From positions 1-35,797 of the forward strand of contig JBLHPD010000022.1 in NCBI GenBank assembly GCA_047624165.1: a stretch of 35,797 bases of DNA, written 5' to 3'. Position numbers and translations under genes: made by a program. A model generated the notes under the pieces. It did not search any database. It was not told the origin of the DNA and saw only the letters and a list, made by a program, of their open reading frames with translations. This document shows positions 16,430 through 24,683 of this stretch, piece after piece; position 1 is the stretch's first letter; each line of letters begins with the position of its first letter. This stretch comes from Clostridium_AD sp047624165. Lineage in GTDB: Bacteria; Bacillota; Clostridia; Clostridiales; Clostridiaceae.

Positions 16430-17692
16430 ATGGGAATGACGATGACACAAAAAATACTAGCCTCACACGCTGGTTTAAAAGAGGTAAAAGTAGGTCAATT
16501 AATTATGGCAAATCTTGACTTAGTTTTAGGTAATGATATAACAACACCAGTAGCTATAAATGAGTTCAACAAAATGGGAGCTTCTAAAGTTTTTGATAAG
16601 AAGAAAATTGCTATTGTTCCAGATCATTTTGCTCCAAACAAGGATATTAAATCTGCTGAGCAATGTAAATGTACCCGTGAATTTGCATATGAAAAAGAAA
16701 TTGAAAACTATTTCGAAGTAGGGCAAATGGGTATAGAACATGCTCTATTACCAGAAAAGGGACTTGTAGTAACTGGTGATGTTGTAATAGGAGCTGATTC
16801 TCACACTTGCACTTATGGTGCTTTAGGTGCTTTCTCAACTGGAGTTGGATCAACTGATATGGCAGCAGGAATGGCAAGTGGAAAATGTTGGTTTAAAATT
16901 CCAGAGGCAATAAAATTCGTTTTAACTGGCAAAATGCAAAAATGGGTTTGTGGTAAAGACGTAATTCTTCATATCATAGGAATGATCGGAGTAGATGGTG
17001 CGCTGTATCAATCAATGGAATATACAGGAGAGGGTCTCCATAATTTATCTATGGATGACAGATTTACGATATCTAATATGGCTATTGAAGCAGGTGCTAA
17101 GAACGGTATTTTTGAAGTTGATGACAAAACTTTAGAATATGTAAAAGAGCATTCAACTAAAACTCCTGTAGTGTTTAGCGCTGACGCTGATGCAGAATAC
17201 TCGCGAGTAATAGAAATTGATTTAAGTACTATAAGGCCAACAATTGCCTTCCCTCACCTTCCAGATAATACTAGAACTATCGATGAAGTCGGAGATATTA
17301 AAATTGATCAAGTAGTTATTGGTTCTTGTACTAACGGAAGAATAGAAGACCTTAGAATGGCTGCAAGCATATTCAAAGGTAAAAAAGTTAATTCTAAAAT
17401 AAGAACATTAATCTTCCCCGCTACTCAAAAAATTTACCTTCAAGCAATTAGAGAAGGTTTAATAGAAATATTTATAGAAGCTGGAATTGCTGTAAGTACT
17501 CCAACTTGTGGACCATGCCTTGGAGGCTACATGGGCGTACTTGCAAATGGCGAGCGGGCTCTGTCTACTACAAACAGAAATTTTGTTGGCAGAATGGGTC
17601 ATCCTGGAAGTGAAGTATATCTTTGTAGCCCAGCAATAGCTGCAGCATCTGCAATAACCGGAAAAATTTCTTCACCAGAGGAGGTAATGTAA
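16430..17692 (+). CDS. leuC: 3-isopropylmalate dehydratase large subunit
   Basis: LeuC is the catalytic 4Fe-4S subunit of isopropylmalate isomerase, which converts 2-isopropylmalate to 3-isopropylmalate in leucine synthesis. The 420-residue length fits the shorter (LeuC2-like) type. Aconitase-family signatures are visible: GADSHTCTYGALGAFSTGVG, and the cluster cysteines in VIGSCTNGR and TPTCGPCLGG. The start ATG at 16430 follows an AAAAGGGGG site; ATGs at 16436 and 16442 are in frame but further from it. Its stop overlaps the leuD start by one base (TAATG). Expression is governed by the upstream leucine T-box. Confidence 0.95.
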   Translation: MGMTMTQKILASHAGLKEVKVGQLIMANLDLVLGNDITTPVAINEFNKMGASKVFDKKKIAIVPDHFAPNKDIKSAEQCKCTREFAYEKEIENYFEVGQMGIEHALLPEKGLVVTGDVVIGADSHTCTYGALGAFSTGVGSTDMAAGMASGKCWFKIPEAIKFVLTGKMQKWVCGKDVILHIIGMIGVDGALYQSMEYTGEGLHNLSMDDRFTISNMAIEAGAKNGIFEVDDKTLEYVKEHSTKTPVVFSADADAEYSRVIEIDLSTIRPTIAFPHLPDNTRTIDEVGDIKIDQVVIGSCTNGRIEDLRMAASIFKGKKVNSKIRTLIFPATQKIYLQAIREGLIEIFIEAGIAVSTPTCGPCLGGYMGVLANGERALSTTNRNFVGRMGHPGSEVYLCSPAIAAASAITGKISSPEEVM

Positions 17693-18186
17693 TGTTTAAA
17701 GGAAAAGTTATAAAATATGGTAACAATGTTGATACTGACGTTATAATACCTGCTAGATATCTTAATACTTCAGACGCAAAAGAGCTTGCATCACATTGTA
17801 TGGAAGATATCGATAAGGATTTTATACGAAAAGTTAAGAATGGCGACATAATGGTTGCTGGTAAAAACTTTGGTTGTGGGTCTTCAAGAGAACATGCACC
17901 TCTTGCTATAAAGACTGCGGGAATAAGTTGCATAATTGCTGAAACTTTTGCAAGAATATTCTACAGAAATTCAATTAACATAGGGTTACCTATACTCGAA
18001 TGCACTGAAGCTGCCATAGACATTGAAGAAGGAAATGATGTATCCGTAGATGTCACTACTGGAGTTATCACAAATAACACAAAAGGAAAAACTTATCAGG
18101 CAATACCTTTCCCAGCATTTATGCAAGAAATTATAAGCGCTGAAGGTCTTCTTAATTATCTTAAAGAAAGGACTGACGCACAATGA
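17692..18186 (+). CDS. leuD: 3-isopropylmalate dehydratase small subunit
   Basis: LeuD is the swivel-domain partner of LeuC. The 164-residue protein opens with GKVIKYGNNVDTDVIIPARY and contains NFGCGSSREHAP near residue 60, the substrate-binding loop of the family. The length matches the short LeuD type that pairs with LeuC2. It overlaps leuC by one base and leuB by four (ATGA), so translation of the three is coupled. Confidence 0.95.
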   Translation: MFKGKVIKYGNNVDTDVIIPARYLNTSDAKELASHCMEDIDKDFIRKVKNGDIMVAGKNFGCGSSREHAPLAIKTAGISCIIAETFARIFYRNSINIGLPILECTEAAIDIEEGNDVSVDVTTGVITNNTKGKTYQAIPFPAFMQEIISAEGLLNYLKERTDAQ

Positions 18187-19253
18187 AAAAAATAGCTGTT
18201 ATTAAAGGCGATGGAGTTGGACCAGAAATTGTTCTTGGTGCAATCAAAGTATTAGATGCAATATCTAAAAAATATAATTTTCCCGTTGAATATACTTATG
18301 TTTTAATGGGTGGAATAGCTATAGACGAAACAGGATTTCCCCTTCCAAAGGAAACTATAGATACTTGTAAAAATAGTGATGCGGTTTTACTTGGTGCTGT
18401 CGGCGGCCCCAAATGGGATAAATCTCCGGGCCATTTAAGACCAGAAACTGGTTTACTTGGAATCAGACGCGAACTCCAAGTTTTTGCAAACTTAAGACCT
18501 GCTATTCTTTTCCCACAGTTAAAGGAAGCTTCAGCTCTTAAACCAGAAATTCTAGGAGATAACCTTGACATTATGGTTGTTAGAGAATTAACAGGCGGAA
18601 TATATTTTGGCGAAAGATCCAGAATCGACCTAGATGACGGTGGTCAAAAGGCATGGGACACAATGGCTTATTCAACTTATGAAATCGAAAGAATCGCTCG
18701 TGTTGGTTTTGAAACTGCAAGGAAAAGAACTAAAAAACTTACATTAGTTGATAAAGCTAACGTGCTTGAGAGCTCAAGACTTTGGAGAGAAGTTGTTACA
18801 AAAATGGCAGCAGATTATCCCGACGTAACCCTTGAAGTACAATTAGTTGATAGTTGCGCAATGCAACTTATAAAAAATCCATCACAATTTGATACAATTC
18901 TAACTGAAAATATGTTTGGTGATATCCTAAGTGATGAAGCTTCAATGCTTACTGGATCACTTGGAATGCTTCCGTCAGCTAGTTTAGGCAACGGCACTCT
19001 TGGTATATATGAACCAATACACGGCTCAGCACCCGATATCGCAGGCCGTGACATCGCTAATCCAATTGCAACTATAATGAGCGTAGCGATGATGCTTAGA
19101 TATAGCTTCAATATGGAAGCAGCTGCAAAGGATGTTGAAAATGCAGTTTCAAAAGTTTTAGATAGTGAATATAGAACCATTGACATCATGCAAACTGGCA
19201 TGAAATCAGTTGGAACTGTTGAAATGTCAGACCTTATTGCAAAAGAAATTTAA
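18183..19253 (+). CDS. leuB: 3-isopropylmalate dehydrogenase
   Basis: LeuB oxidises and decarboxylates 3-isopropylmalate to 2-ketoisocaproate using NAD. The 356-residue protein shows the isocitrate/isopropylmalate dehydrogenase features: GDGVGPEIV at the N-terminus, VRELTGGIYFGE near residue 135 with the substrate-binding Arg and Tyr, the catalytic Lys in LVDKANVLES, the Mg-binding Asp residues in LSDEASMLTGSLGMLPSAS, and the NAD-binding GSAPDIAG. It overlaps leuD by four bases and is the last gene of the operon. The second T-box leader follows. Confidence 0.95.
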   Translation: MKKIAVIKGDGVGPEIVLGAIKVLDAISKKYNFPVEYTYVLMGGIAIDETGFPLPKETIDTCKNSDAVLLGAVGGPKWDKSPGHLRPETGLLGIRRELQVFANLRPAILFPQLKEASALKPEILGDNLDIMVVRELTGGIYFGERSRIDLDDGGQKAWDTMAYSTYEIERIARVGFETARKRTKKLTLVDKANVLESSRLWREVVTKMAADYPDVTLEVQLVDSCAMQLIKNPSQFDTILTENMFGDILSDEASMLTGSLGMLPSASLGNGTLGIYEPIHGSAPDIAGRDIANPIATIMSVAMMLRYSFNMEAAAKDVENAVSKVLDSEYRTIDIMQTGMKSVGTVEMSDLIAKEI

Positions 19254-19269
19254 TAATATAATCATCTCA

Positions 19270-19523
19270 TTTGGAGAAGAATTAATTAATAAATGCTATG
19301 AACAGGAGTAGTAAAGGTCTTAAGAAATTCTCAGAGAGCCGAAGTAGCTGTGAATCGGTAATTTCAAGATTTTGAACTCGCCCTATGAGCTATCGCCTGA
19401 ACCTAAGTAAGGTGGATCGTGAGTCCTCGCGTTAACAGGATATTGAGTGAGTTTTAGCTATAAAACTAACTAGAGTGGTACCGCGAAGAAACTTCGCCTC
19501 TTGATTGAGGTGAAGTTTCTTTG
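19270..19523 (+). promoter_or_regulatory. Leucine T-box leader of leuA
   Basis: The T-box AGAGTGGTACCGCG lies at about 19472-19485, followed by a 14-bp terminator stem (arms 19487-19500 and 19507-19520, one G-U pair, 6-base loop) and a short T-rich tail. The likely specifier is CTC (Leu) at 19377-19379 in GAACTCGCC. A TATAAT at 19257-19262 just after the leuB stop could be the -10 of its own promoter, but no good -35 is seen. leuB read-through would also pass through this leader. Confidence 0.9.
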
Positions 19524-19558
19524 TATTTATTCCTAATAATTTTAAAGGAGTGTTTTAA

Positions 19559-21223
19559 ATGTCATATAAAAAATATAAACCATATGGTAGTATAAACCTT
19601 GAAAATCGTCAGTGGCCTAATAACCAACTAGAAAAAGCACCAATTTGGTGCAGTGTTGATTTAAGAGATGGTAATCAATCTCTTCCCATTCCTATGAATG
19701 TAGAAGAAAAAGTTAAGCTATTTAAATTACTTGTTGATATTGGCTTTAAAGAGATAGAAGTAGGTTTCCCTTCTGCCTCAAATACAGAATATCAATTTTT
19801 GAGAAAATTAATTAAGGAAAATCTTATACCCGAAGATGTAACAGTTCAAGTTTTAACTCAATCAAGAGAACATTTAATTAAAAAAACCTTTGAAGGTCTT
19901 AAGGGAGCAAAAAAAGCTATTGTCCACCTTTATAATTCAACCTCAATTTTACAAAGAAAGGTCGTTTTTAACAAAAGTAAACAAGAAATCATCGATATCG
20001 CAGTTTCTGGTGCAAAACTTTTAATGGAATATAAAGATAAATACCCTGAAACAGATTTTTCTTTTGAATATTCCCCTGAGAGCTTTACTGGAACTGAGCT
20101 TGAATATTCCTTAGAGATTTGCGAAGCTGTATTAGAAATCTTAAAACCAACTCCATCAAAAAAGGCTATATTAAATTTACCATCAACAGTTGAAATGGCT
20201 ACTCCAAATATTTATGCAGATCAAATTGAATGGTTTTGCAGAAGCATTAAGAATAGGGAAAGTGTTATAATTAGTCTCCACACTCATAACGATAGAGGTA
20301 CTAGTACTGCGGCGTCTGAGCTTGGACTTCTTGCAGGCGCTGACAGAGTTGAAGGTACTCTATTTGGGAATGGTGAGCGAACTGGAAATCTTGATATTAT
20401 GACAATGGCTTTAAACATGTACACTCAAGCAATAAATCCTAAACTTAATTTTTCAGATCTTTATGAAATTGTAGAAGTATATGAAGTCTGCACTAGAATG
20501 AAGGTACATGAACGTCATCCTTATGCTGGTGAACTAGTATATACTGCCTTTTCCGGTTCACACCAAGATGCAATCAAAAAAGGTCTTAAAGCTCGCCATG
20601 ATGAGAATAATGTTTTTTGGGAGGTTCCTTATCTTCCAATTGACCCACATGATGTTGGACGAGAGTATGAAGAAATTATTCGTATTAACAGTCAGTCCGG
20701 TAAAGGTGGTGCTGCATTTATAATGGAAAATGAATTTGGTTATATTTTGCCAAAAGCTATGCAAAGTAATTTTGGTAAGCTCGTAAAAAATCAATCGGAC
20801 TTACTTGGCACAGAACTTTGCTCAAATCAAATTTATGATTTATTTAAAAATGAATATGTAAATATAAAAACTCCAAATTCATTAAAAAATTATAGCATCC
20901 AATCAGTACAAAATGTTGAAACAGATGAAAACATAGTGAACATACAGGCACTAATCTCGGTGCGTGGGAAAGAAAGAACTATTTCTGGAGTTGGAAATGG
21001 TCCGGTAGACGCCTTTTTTAATGCATTACATGCTGCAAATATCAATGGTTATAGCTTTATATCTTATGATGAACATGCTCTAGGCAGTGGCTCGCAAGCA
21101 AAAGCTGCCACTTATATACAAATAGAATACAATGGTCAAAAATATTTTGGAGTTGGTATTTCTGCAAATATTGATACAGCTTCACTAAATGCTTTATTTA
21201 GTGCTATTAATAGAAAAGGTTAA
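19559..21223 (+). CDS. leuA: 2-isopropylmalate synthase, long (type 2) form
   Basis: LeuA condenses 2-ketoisovalerate with acetyl-CoA, the first committed step of leucine synthesis. The 554-residue protein is the longer type-2 form: an N-terminal TIM barrel with the catalytic signature SVDLRDGNQSL near residue 33 and the metal-binding HTHNDRG near 242, then a C-terminal regulatory domain that in relatives binds leucine for feedback inhibition. AAAGGAGTG precedes the ATG. It lies downstream of leuCDB but behind its own leucine T-box, so the first enzyme can be tuned separately. The symmetric hairpin at 21222-21265 overlaps its stop codon. Confidence 0.95.
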   Translation: MSYKKYKPYGSINLENRQWPNNQLEKAPIWCSVDLRDGNQSLPIPMNVEEKVKLFKLLVDIGFKEIEVGFPSASNTEYQFLRKLIKENLIPEDVTVQVLTQSREHLIKKTFEGLKGAKKAIVHLYNSTSILQRKVVFNKSKQEIIDIAVSGAKLLMEYKDKYPETDFSFEYSPESFTGTELEYSLEICEAVLEILKPTPSKKAILNLPSTVEMATPNIYADQIEWFCRSIKNRESVIISLHTHNDRGTSTAASELGLLAGADRVEGTLFGNGERTGNLDIMTMALNMYTQAINPKLNFSDLYEIVEVYEVCTRMKVHERHPYAGELVYTAFSGSHQDAIKKGLKARHDENNVFWEVPYLPIDPHDVGREYEEIIRINSQSGKGGAAFIMENEFGYILPKAMQSNFGKLVKNQSDLLGTELCSNQIYDLFKNEYVNIKTPNSLKNYSIQSVQNVETDENIVNIQALISVRGKERTISGVGNGPVDAFFNALHAANINGYSFISYDEHALGSGSQAKAATYIQIEYNGQKYFGVGISANIDTASLNALFSAINRKG

Positions 21224-21265
21224 TATAAGAGAAGGATGCCAATTAAGGCATCCTTCTCTTATATT
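21222..21265. terminator. Bidirectional terminator between leuA and dedA
   Basis: Perfect 19-base arms (21222-21240 and 21247-21265, core GAGAAGGATGCC and GGCATCCTTCTC) with a 6-base loop overlap the leuA stop codon and separate the convergent leuA and dedA genes. Confidence 0.85.
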
Positions 21266-21315
21266 ATTTCTAATGCCAAAAGCTATACTATGAATCCATT
21301 GACGACATTATAAAA

Positions 21316-21387
21316 AATAATTCCATGCATATTATCTTTTATATACTACAATATGAAACAATCAAACCTCTGTATTATGAATATCAT
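21316..21387 (-). pseudogene. Remnant of a PAP2 phosphatase gene start
   Basis: On the - strand an ATG at 21387 opens a frame reading MIFIIQRFDCFIL-stop-YIKDNMHGII. It matches, codon for codon, the start of the intact PAP2 gene at 26608 (MISLVQRFDNSILLYIKDNMHGII), with one nonsense codon. Twenty-seven bases at 21320-21346 are identical to 26541-26567. The remnant overlaps the 3' end of dedA in another frame, so the lost gene had been coupled to dedA. Confidence 0.85.
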
Positions 21388-22039
21388 TTTCATCATTTTT
21401 ACCTTTTTTTCTCTTTTCTTTTATAAACACTATAACTACTGGCAGTAATGAACTAATTATTATAGCTATTAACATATAAGAAAAATGATTTTTTATAAAA
21501 GATAGATTACCGAAAAAGTAACCCCCACCTAAAAATAAACTTACCCATAATCCCCCACCAAGCATATTATAAGGAATAAATTTTGAATAATTCATTTCTC
21601 CAATTCCAGCTACAAAAGGTACGAAGGTCCTAATTATAGGAATAAATCTTCCTATAATTATTGCCATTGAGCCATGTTTTTCATAGAACTTCTGAGCTTT
21701 TTTTAAATGCTCTTTGTTAATAAACCTTACTTCTTCTTTCTCTAATATTTTTTTACCAATCTTTTTACCAATATGATAATTAGTAGTATCTCCGAGTACT
21801 GCTGCAAAATATACTACTACTAAAAGAGTAAATATATTCATTGATCCAATTCCTGCTAGTGCTCCTGCTGCAAATAACATTGAGTCGCCTGGCAAAAATG
21901 GCATAAAAACCAAGCCTGTTTCAATAAATATGATTAAAAACAGAATAGCATATGTTAATACCCCATACTGCTGTATTAGTAAAGCTAAATACTTATCGAT
22001 ATGCATTATTCCATTTATAAAGTTAATTGAAATATCCAT
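21362..22039 (-). CDS. DedA family membrane protein
   Basis: The 225-residue protein is a DedA (SNARE-associated/VTT) membrane protein. Some members (UptA type) have been shown to return undecaprenyl phosphate across the membrane. Visible hallmarks are ETGLVFMPFLPGDSMLFAAG near residue 45 and GRFIPIIRTFVPFVAG near 135, containing the two conserved Arg. The tail is short and charged. The ATG at 22039 is chosen because GGAAGGG precedes it; an in-frame ATG at 22084 has no such site and lies at the predicted start of transcription. The promoter has an 11-bp repeat array also found before uppP. The 3' end overlaps a PAP2 remnant. Confidence 0.88.
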   Translation of the reverse strand: MDISINFINGIMHIDKYLALLIQQYGVLTYAILFLIIFIETGLVFMPFLPGDSMLFAAGALAGIGSMNIFTLLVVVYFAAVLGDTTNYHIGKKIGKKILEKEEVRFINKEHLKKAQKFYEKHGSMAIIIGRFIPIIRTFVPFVAGIGEMNYSKFIPYNMLGGGLWVSLFLGGGYFFGNLSFIKNHFSYMLIAIIISSLLPVVIVFIKEKRKKGKNDENDIHNTEV

Positions 22040-22091
22040 GTTTTTTTCCCTTCCGTTATAGGTTGCTTCTATATATTTTCCCATATTTGAT

Positions 22092-22146
22092 ATTATATAT
22101 TTGTAAAATTAAAAACAGATTAAAAAAATCTTAAGTTTTGCTTAAG
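22092..22146 (-). promoter_or_regulatory. dedA promoter with 11-bp-spaced repeat array
   Basis: Four hexamers start exactly 11 bases apart on the - strand: CTTAAG (22146), CTTAAG (22135), TTTAAT (22124) and TTTAAT (22113). TATAAT lies at 22097-22092, 16 bases from the start of the last hexamer to the start of the -10, and no good -35 is present. Tandem repeats with 11-bp spacing ending at the -35 position are typical of OmpR/PhoB-family activators. The same array occurs before uppP. Confidence 0.75.
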
Positions 22147-22256
22147 AATAAATAGAATTATAACAAATTTTAGCTAACTTCATACAATGTTAATGTAGTA
22201 AAAATTATTAATGAGGTGTGATTATTTATGTGTCACCTTTTAATGGCAAGACGACA

Positions 22257-22289
22257 AAAAAACAGAATCAAAGTTGATTCTGTTTTTTA
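22257..22289. terminator. Terminator of the EamA gene
   Basis: Fifteen-base arms at 22257-22271 and 22274-22288 (core ACAGAATCAA and TTGATTCTGT) with runs of A and T on both sides. It serves the EamA gene on the - strand. Confidence 0.85.
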
Positions 22290-22339
22290 TATATCTTTAG
22301 AACGTTATTATTTTAATATCATCCTTTAAATATACTTTC

Positions 22340-23236
22340 TTATATAAATAAAAGTGAAATACCTAACAAAGTTATAATTGCTCCAAATATTTCTCTTGGA
22401 AATACTTTTTCCTTAAATGCAATGATTGATACAGGTATTAATAGTATTGGAGTAATCGAAGTAATGGTTGAAACTATTCCAGTTGATGCATGTTGAACAG
22501 CGAGCAGTGATAATGATACACCTATAAATGGTCCAAATAATGAACCAATTGAAATATACTTCATAGCTCTCCTATTTTTTAAAGCAACAAATAGCTCCCC
22601 CCACTTTTTTAATATCGTGATAACAATTGAAAAACCAATAATTGCCGCTATAATCCTAATTTGAGTTGCTGCAAACGGATCATATGATCCCATACCAAAT
22701 TTACTAAAAACAAGGCCAAAAGCTTGTCCTAAAGCGCCTATGAAAGCGTATACTAGACCCTTTATTGGATGTGAAAGCCTAACCTTTTTGTCATCTGGAT
22801 TTTTAGTTAGAATTACAAGTGCTATACCTACAATAGTTATTACCATTCCAGCTATCCCTAAAGCAGTAATTCTCTCACCCATAATAATAAACCCAGTAAT
22901 TGCTGTTATTGGTGGTACTATAGACATAATTAACATTGATATACGCGAGCCTACCTCAACAAATGCCTGAAATAAAAATAAATCTCCAATAACAAAACCA
23001 ATTATTCCTGAAAAGGTTAGCCATAGCCAAGTATAACCAGTGGCATCTATTGGCAAAATCATTCCTCTAAAAAAGAAATTATATATTGAGATTAATATAA
23101 ATGCAATAACAAGTCTTATTAAATTTACAGATATAGAACCAACTTTTTTTCCTGCCGTTTCAAATGTTACAGAAGTAATTGTCCAACAGAATGCAGTTGC
23201 AAGTGCAGCTATTTCTCCTAAATGTGATTGAAACAT
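22340..23236 (-). CDS. EamA/DMT family transporter
   Basis: The 298-residue protein has ten predicted membrane segments arranged as two EamA repeats (about 8-135 and 155-298), the layout of the drug/metabolite transporter superfamily. Each repeat begins with the usual pattern (FCWTITSVTFETAGK; YAFIGALGQAFGLVFSKFG) and ends with a PPITAITGF- or TPILLIPVS-like segment. The substrate is unknown; relatives export metabolites or amino acids. GGAG lies about 10 bases before the ATG. It has its own strong promoter and terminator and is probably monocistronic. Confidence 0.9.
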   Translation of the reverse strand: MFQSHLGEIAALATAFCWTITSVTFETAGKKVGSISVNLIRLVIAFILISIYNFFFRGMILPIDATGYTWLWLTFSGIIGFVIGDLFLFQAFVEVGSRISMLIMSIVPPITAITGFIIMGERITALGIAGMVITIVGIALVILTKNPDDKKVRLSHPIKGLVYAFIGALGQAFGLVFSKFGMGSYDPFAATQIRIIAAIIGFSIVITILKKWGELFVALKNRRAMKYISIGSLFGPFIGVSLSLLAVQHASTGIVSTITSITPILLIPVSIIAFKEKVFPREIFGAIITLLGISLLFI

Positions 23237-23330
23237 ATAATATTACTCCATTCTCATTGCTTCACAATGATTATTTTAGCTTTGCTTAAAGCATTGGTGG
23301 AAAGACATTATAATCCTAAAGTTTGGTACA

Positions 23331-23359
23331 ACTATATAATATTAACAACTGCTTGTCAA
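23331..23359 (-). promoter_or_regulatory. EamA gene promoter
   Basis: On the - strand TTGACA (23359-23354) and TATAGT (23336-23331) are separated by 17 bases. This leaves a leader of about 90 bases before the start codon, with a small hairpin (CATTG...CAATG) near the ribosome binding site. Confidence 0.8.
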
Positions 23360-23454
23360 GTTTTTTCATATCTTATTTTAACTTAAAAAATGTTATCCTC
23401 ATTTGTTTAAATGAGTACTTAGAATCATTTGAATAACCATTATTTAAATTAGAA

Positions 23455-24636
23455 CTAAATAATAGATTTATTAAGTTGTTTTACAAGAGCACTTATTATC
23501 GATGAACTAGCTATAAATAGTAATCCAGTTTGTGGTGCAATCATTGTAAAATCTACCAATCCATGCCCTATTATTACAGCTTGAATACCTGCAAGCATTG
23601 GGACTAATCTACAATTTTGTACATGAAGAGTCTTTAAATTTCTAAACAAATTAATTTTCATATAAGCATATATGGAGAGTCCAACAGTTCCAAGTGTAGT
23701 CATAATAGTAAGCCAGATGTTATGACCATGGTATAATGTTGCATAATAGTAACCTTCCATGAACTCTGCCCCATGTTCGGTTATTCCCATAATACCCCAC
23801 CCTATAAAAGGCTTAAGCTTTATCATTTTTAAACATCCATTCCATATTCCAAGACGACTAGTAAATGAGCCATCAAGATTATGGCCAATTATACTTTCTA
23901 ACATCTGTGATGGCATAAACGTAATTACAGCTGTAAGTATAAATATTGCTATAAACAACCACCTATCTTTCTTATTGCCTTTAAGAAGATAAAAGATAAA
24001 AAGTCCAAATAATAGGCCAATAAAAGCACCCCGCGATGCCGTTAAATACAATTCAATAACAAAGCAAAACGTTGATGTTTGGTAAAATAATTTTGTAGCT
24101 TTAAATGTAGTGCTACAGAAATAAAGTCCTATAAGAATCATTATAGCAAACCAATTACCTGCTACATTCGGATTTCCAAAGGTACTATATATTCTATCAT
24201 TAAATACTGGTTGAGAAGTAATCTTAAGAAATTTCGCCCAAATATTATAATTAAAATATACATATATAACTTTCTCTATAATTCCTAAAATTGCTGATAA
24301 TAACGAAAAACGCACTAAGTATATGCATATCTTTTCTACCTTATTTTCATTTTCGCAATAATCTTGTAAAAAAACGCTAATACATAAATACATAAATATA
24401 ACAAACGATAGTGCAATTGAAGCAAAACTATAATTTATAGCCCCTACTATCAATGACCACATAAAAAGTAAGCAAAGTCCTGTATTCCAGTAATTTTTGT
24501 ATATGCTCACTTTTCTAAATAACACCATATATATCATATATATGGCTGGTATTATGGTTGTATAGGGCGAAATTACTGTTAAAAAAACTAAAACGAACAT
24601 AATATAAAACCCACTTTCACTATTAGTAATATACAC
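23455..24636 (-). CDS. O-antigen ligase/polymerase family membrane protein
   Basis: The 393-residue protein has about eleven membrane segments and the Wzy_C/O-antigen ligase signature: a large extracellular loop before GHNIWLTIMTTLGTVGLSIY at about 308-327, preceded by FIGWGIMGI. Family members polymerise or ligate lipid-linked glycans on the outer face of the membrane. In a Gram-positive host this would mean capsule, teichoic-acid-like or glycoprotein glycan assembly. The start is GTG at 24636 with GAGGAAATA directly upstream. It follows the DedA-PAP2 fusion gene by 47 bases and is the last gene of the probable uppP operon. Confidence 0.82.
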   Translation of the reverse strand: MYITNSESGFYIMFVLVFLTVISPYTTIIPAIYMIYMVLFRKVSIYKNYWNTGLCLLFMWSLIVGAINYSFASIALSFVIFMYLCISVFLQDYCENENKVEKICIYLVRFSLLSAILGIIEKVIYVYFNYNIWAKFLKITSQPVFNDRIYSTFGNPNVAGNWFAIMILIGLYFCSTTFKATKLFYQTSTFCFVIELYLTASRGAFIGLLFGLFIFYLLKGNKKDRWLFIAIFILTAVITFMPSQMLESIIGHNLDGSFTSRLGIWNGCLKMIKLKPFIGWGIMGITEHGAEFMEGYYYATLYHGHNIWLTIMTTLGTVGLSIYAYMKINLFRNLKTLHVQNCRLVPMLAGIQAVIIGHGLVDFTMIAPQTGLLFIASSSIISALVKQLNKSII

Positions 24637-24683
24637 TATTTCCTCAGTTATCCCTTTATCTTATTTAAGTTGTATATAACCTC

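Noticed and set aside
18296..19201. Long - strand frames opposite leuB, with similar ones opposite leuC, leuD and leuA
   Set aside because: They have no ribosome binding sites or family motifs and lie entirely within well-supported genes on the other strand.
22040..22084. N-terminal extension of dedA to the ATG at 22084
   Set aside because: No ribosome binding site, and the predicted transcription start lies at about the same place. GGAAGGG serves the ATG at 22039.
22230..22329. Short + strand frame starting MCHLLMARRQKN after a GAGGTG site
   Set aside because: It runs straight through the EamA terminator hairpin, has no recognisable family and the codons after the hairpin look random. A peptide gene is possible but not supported.
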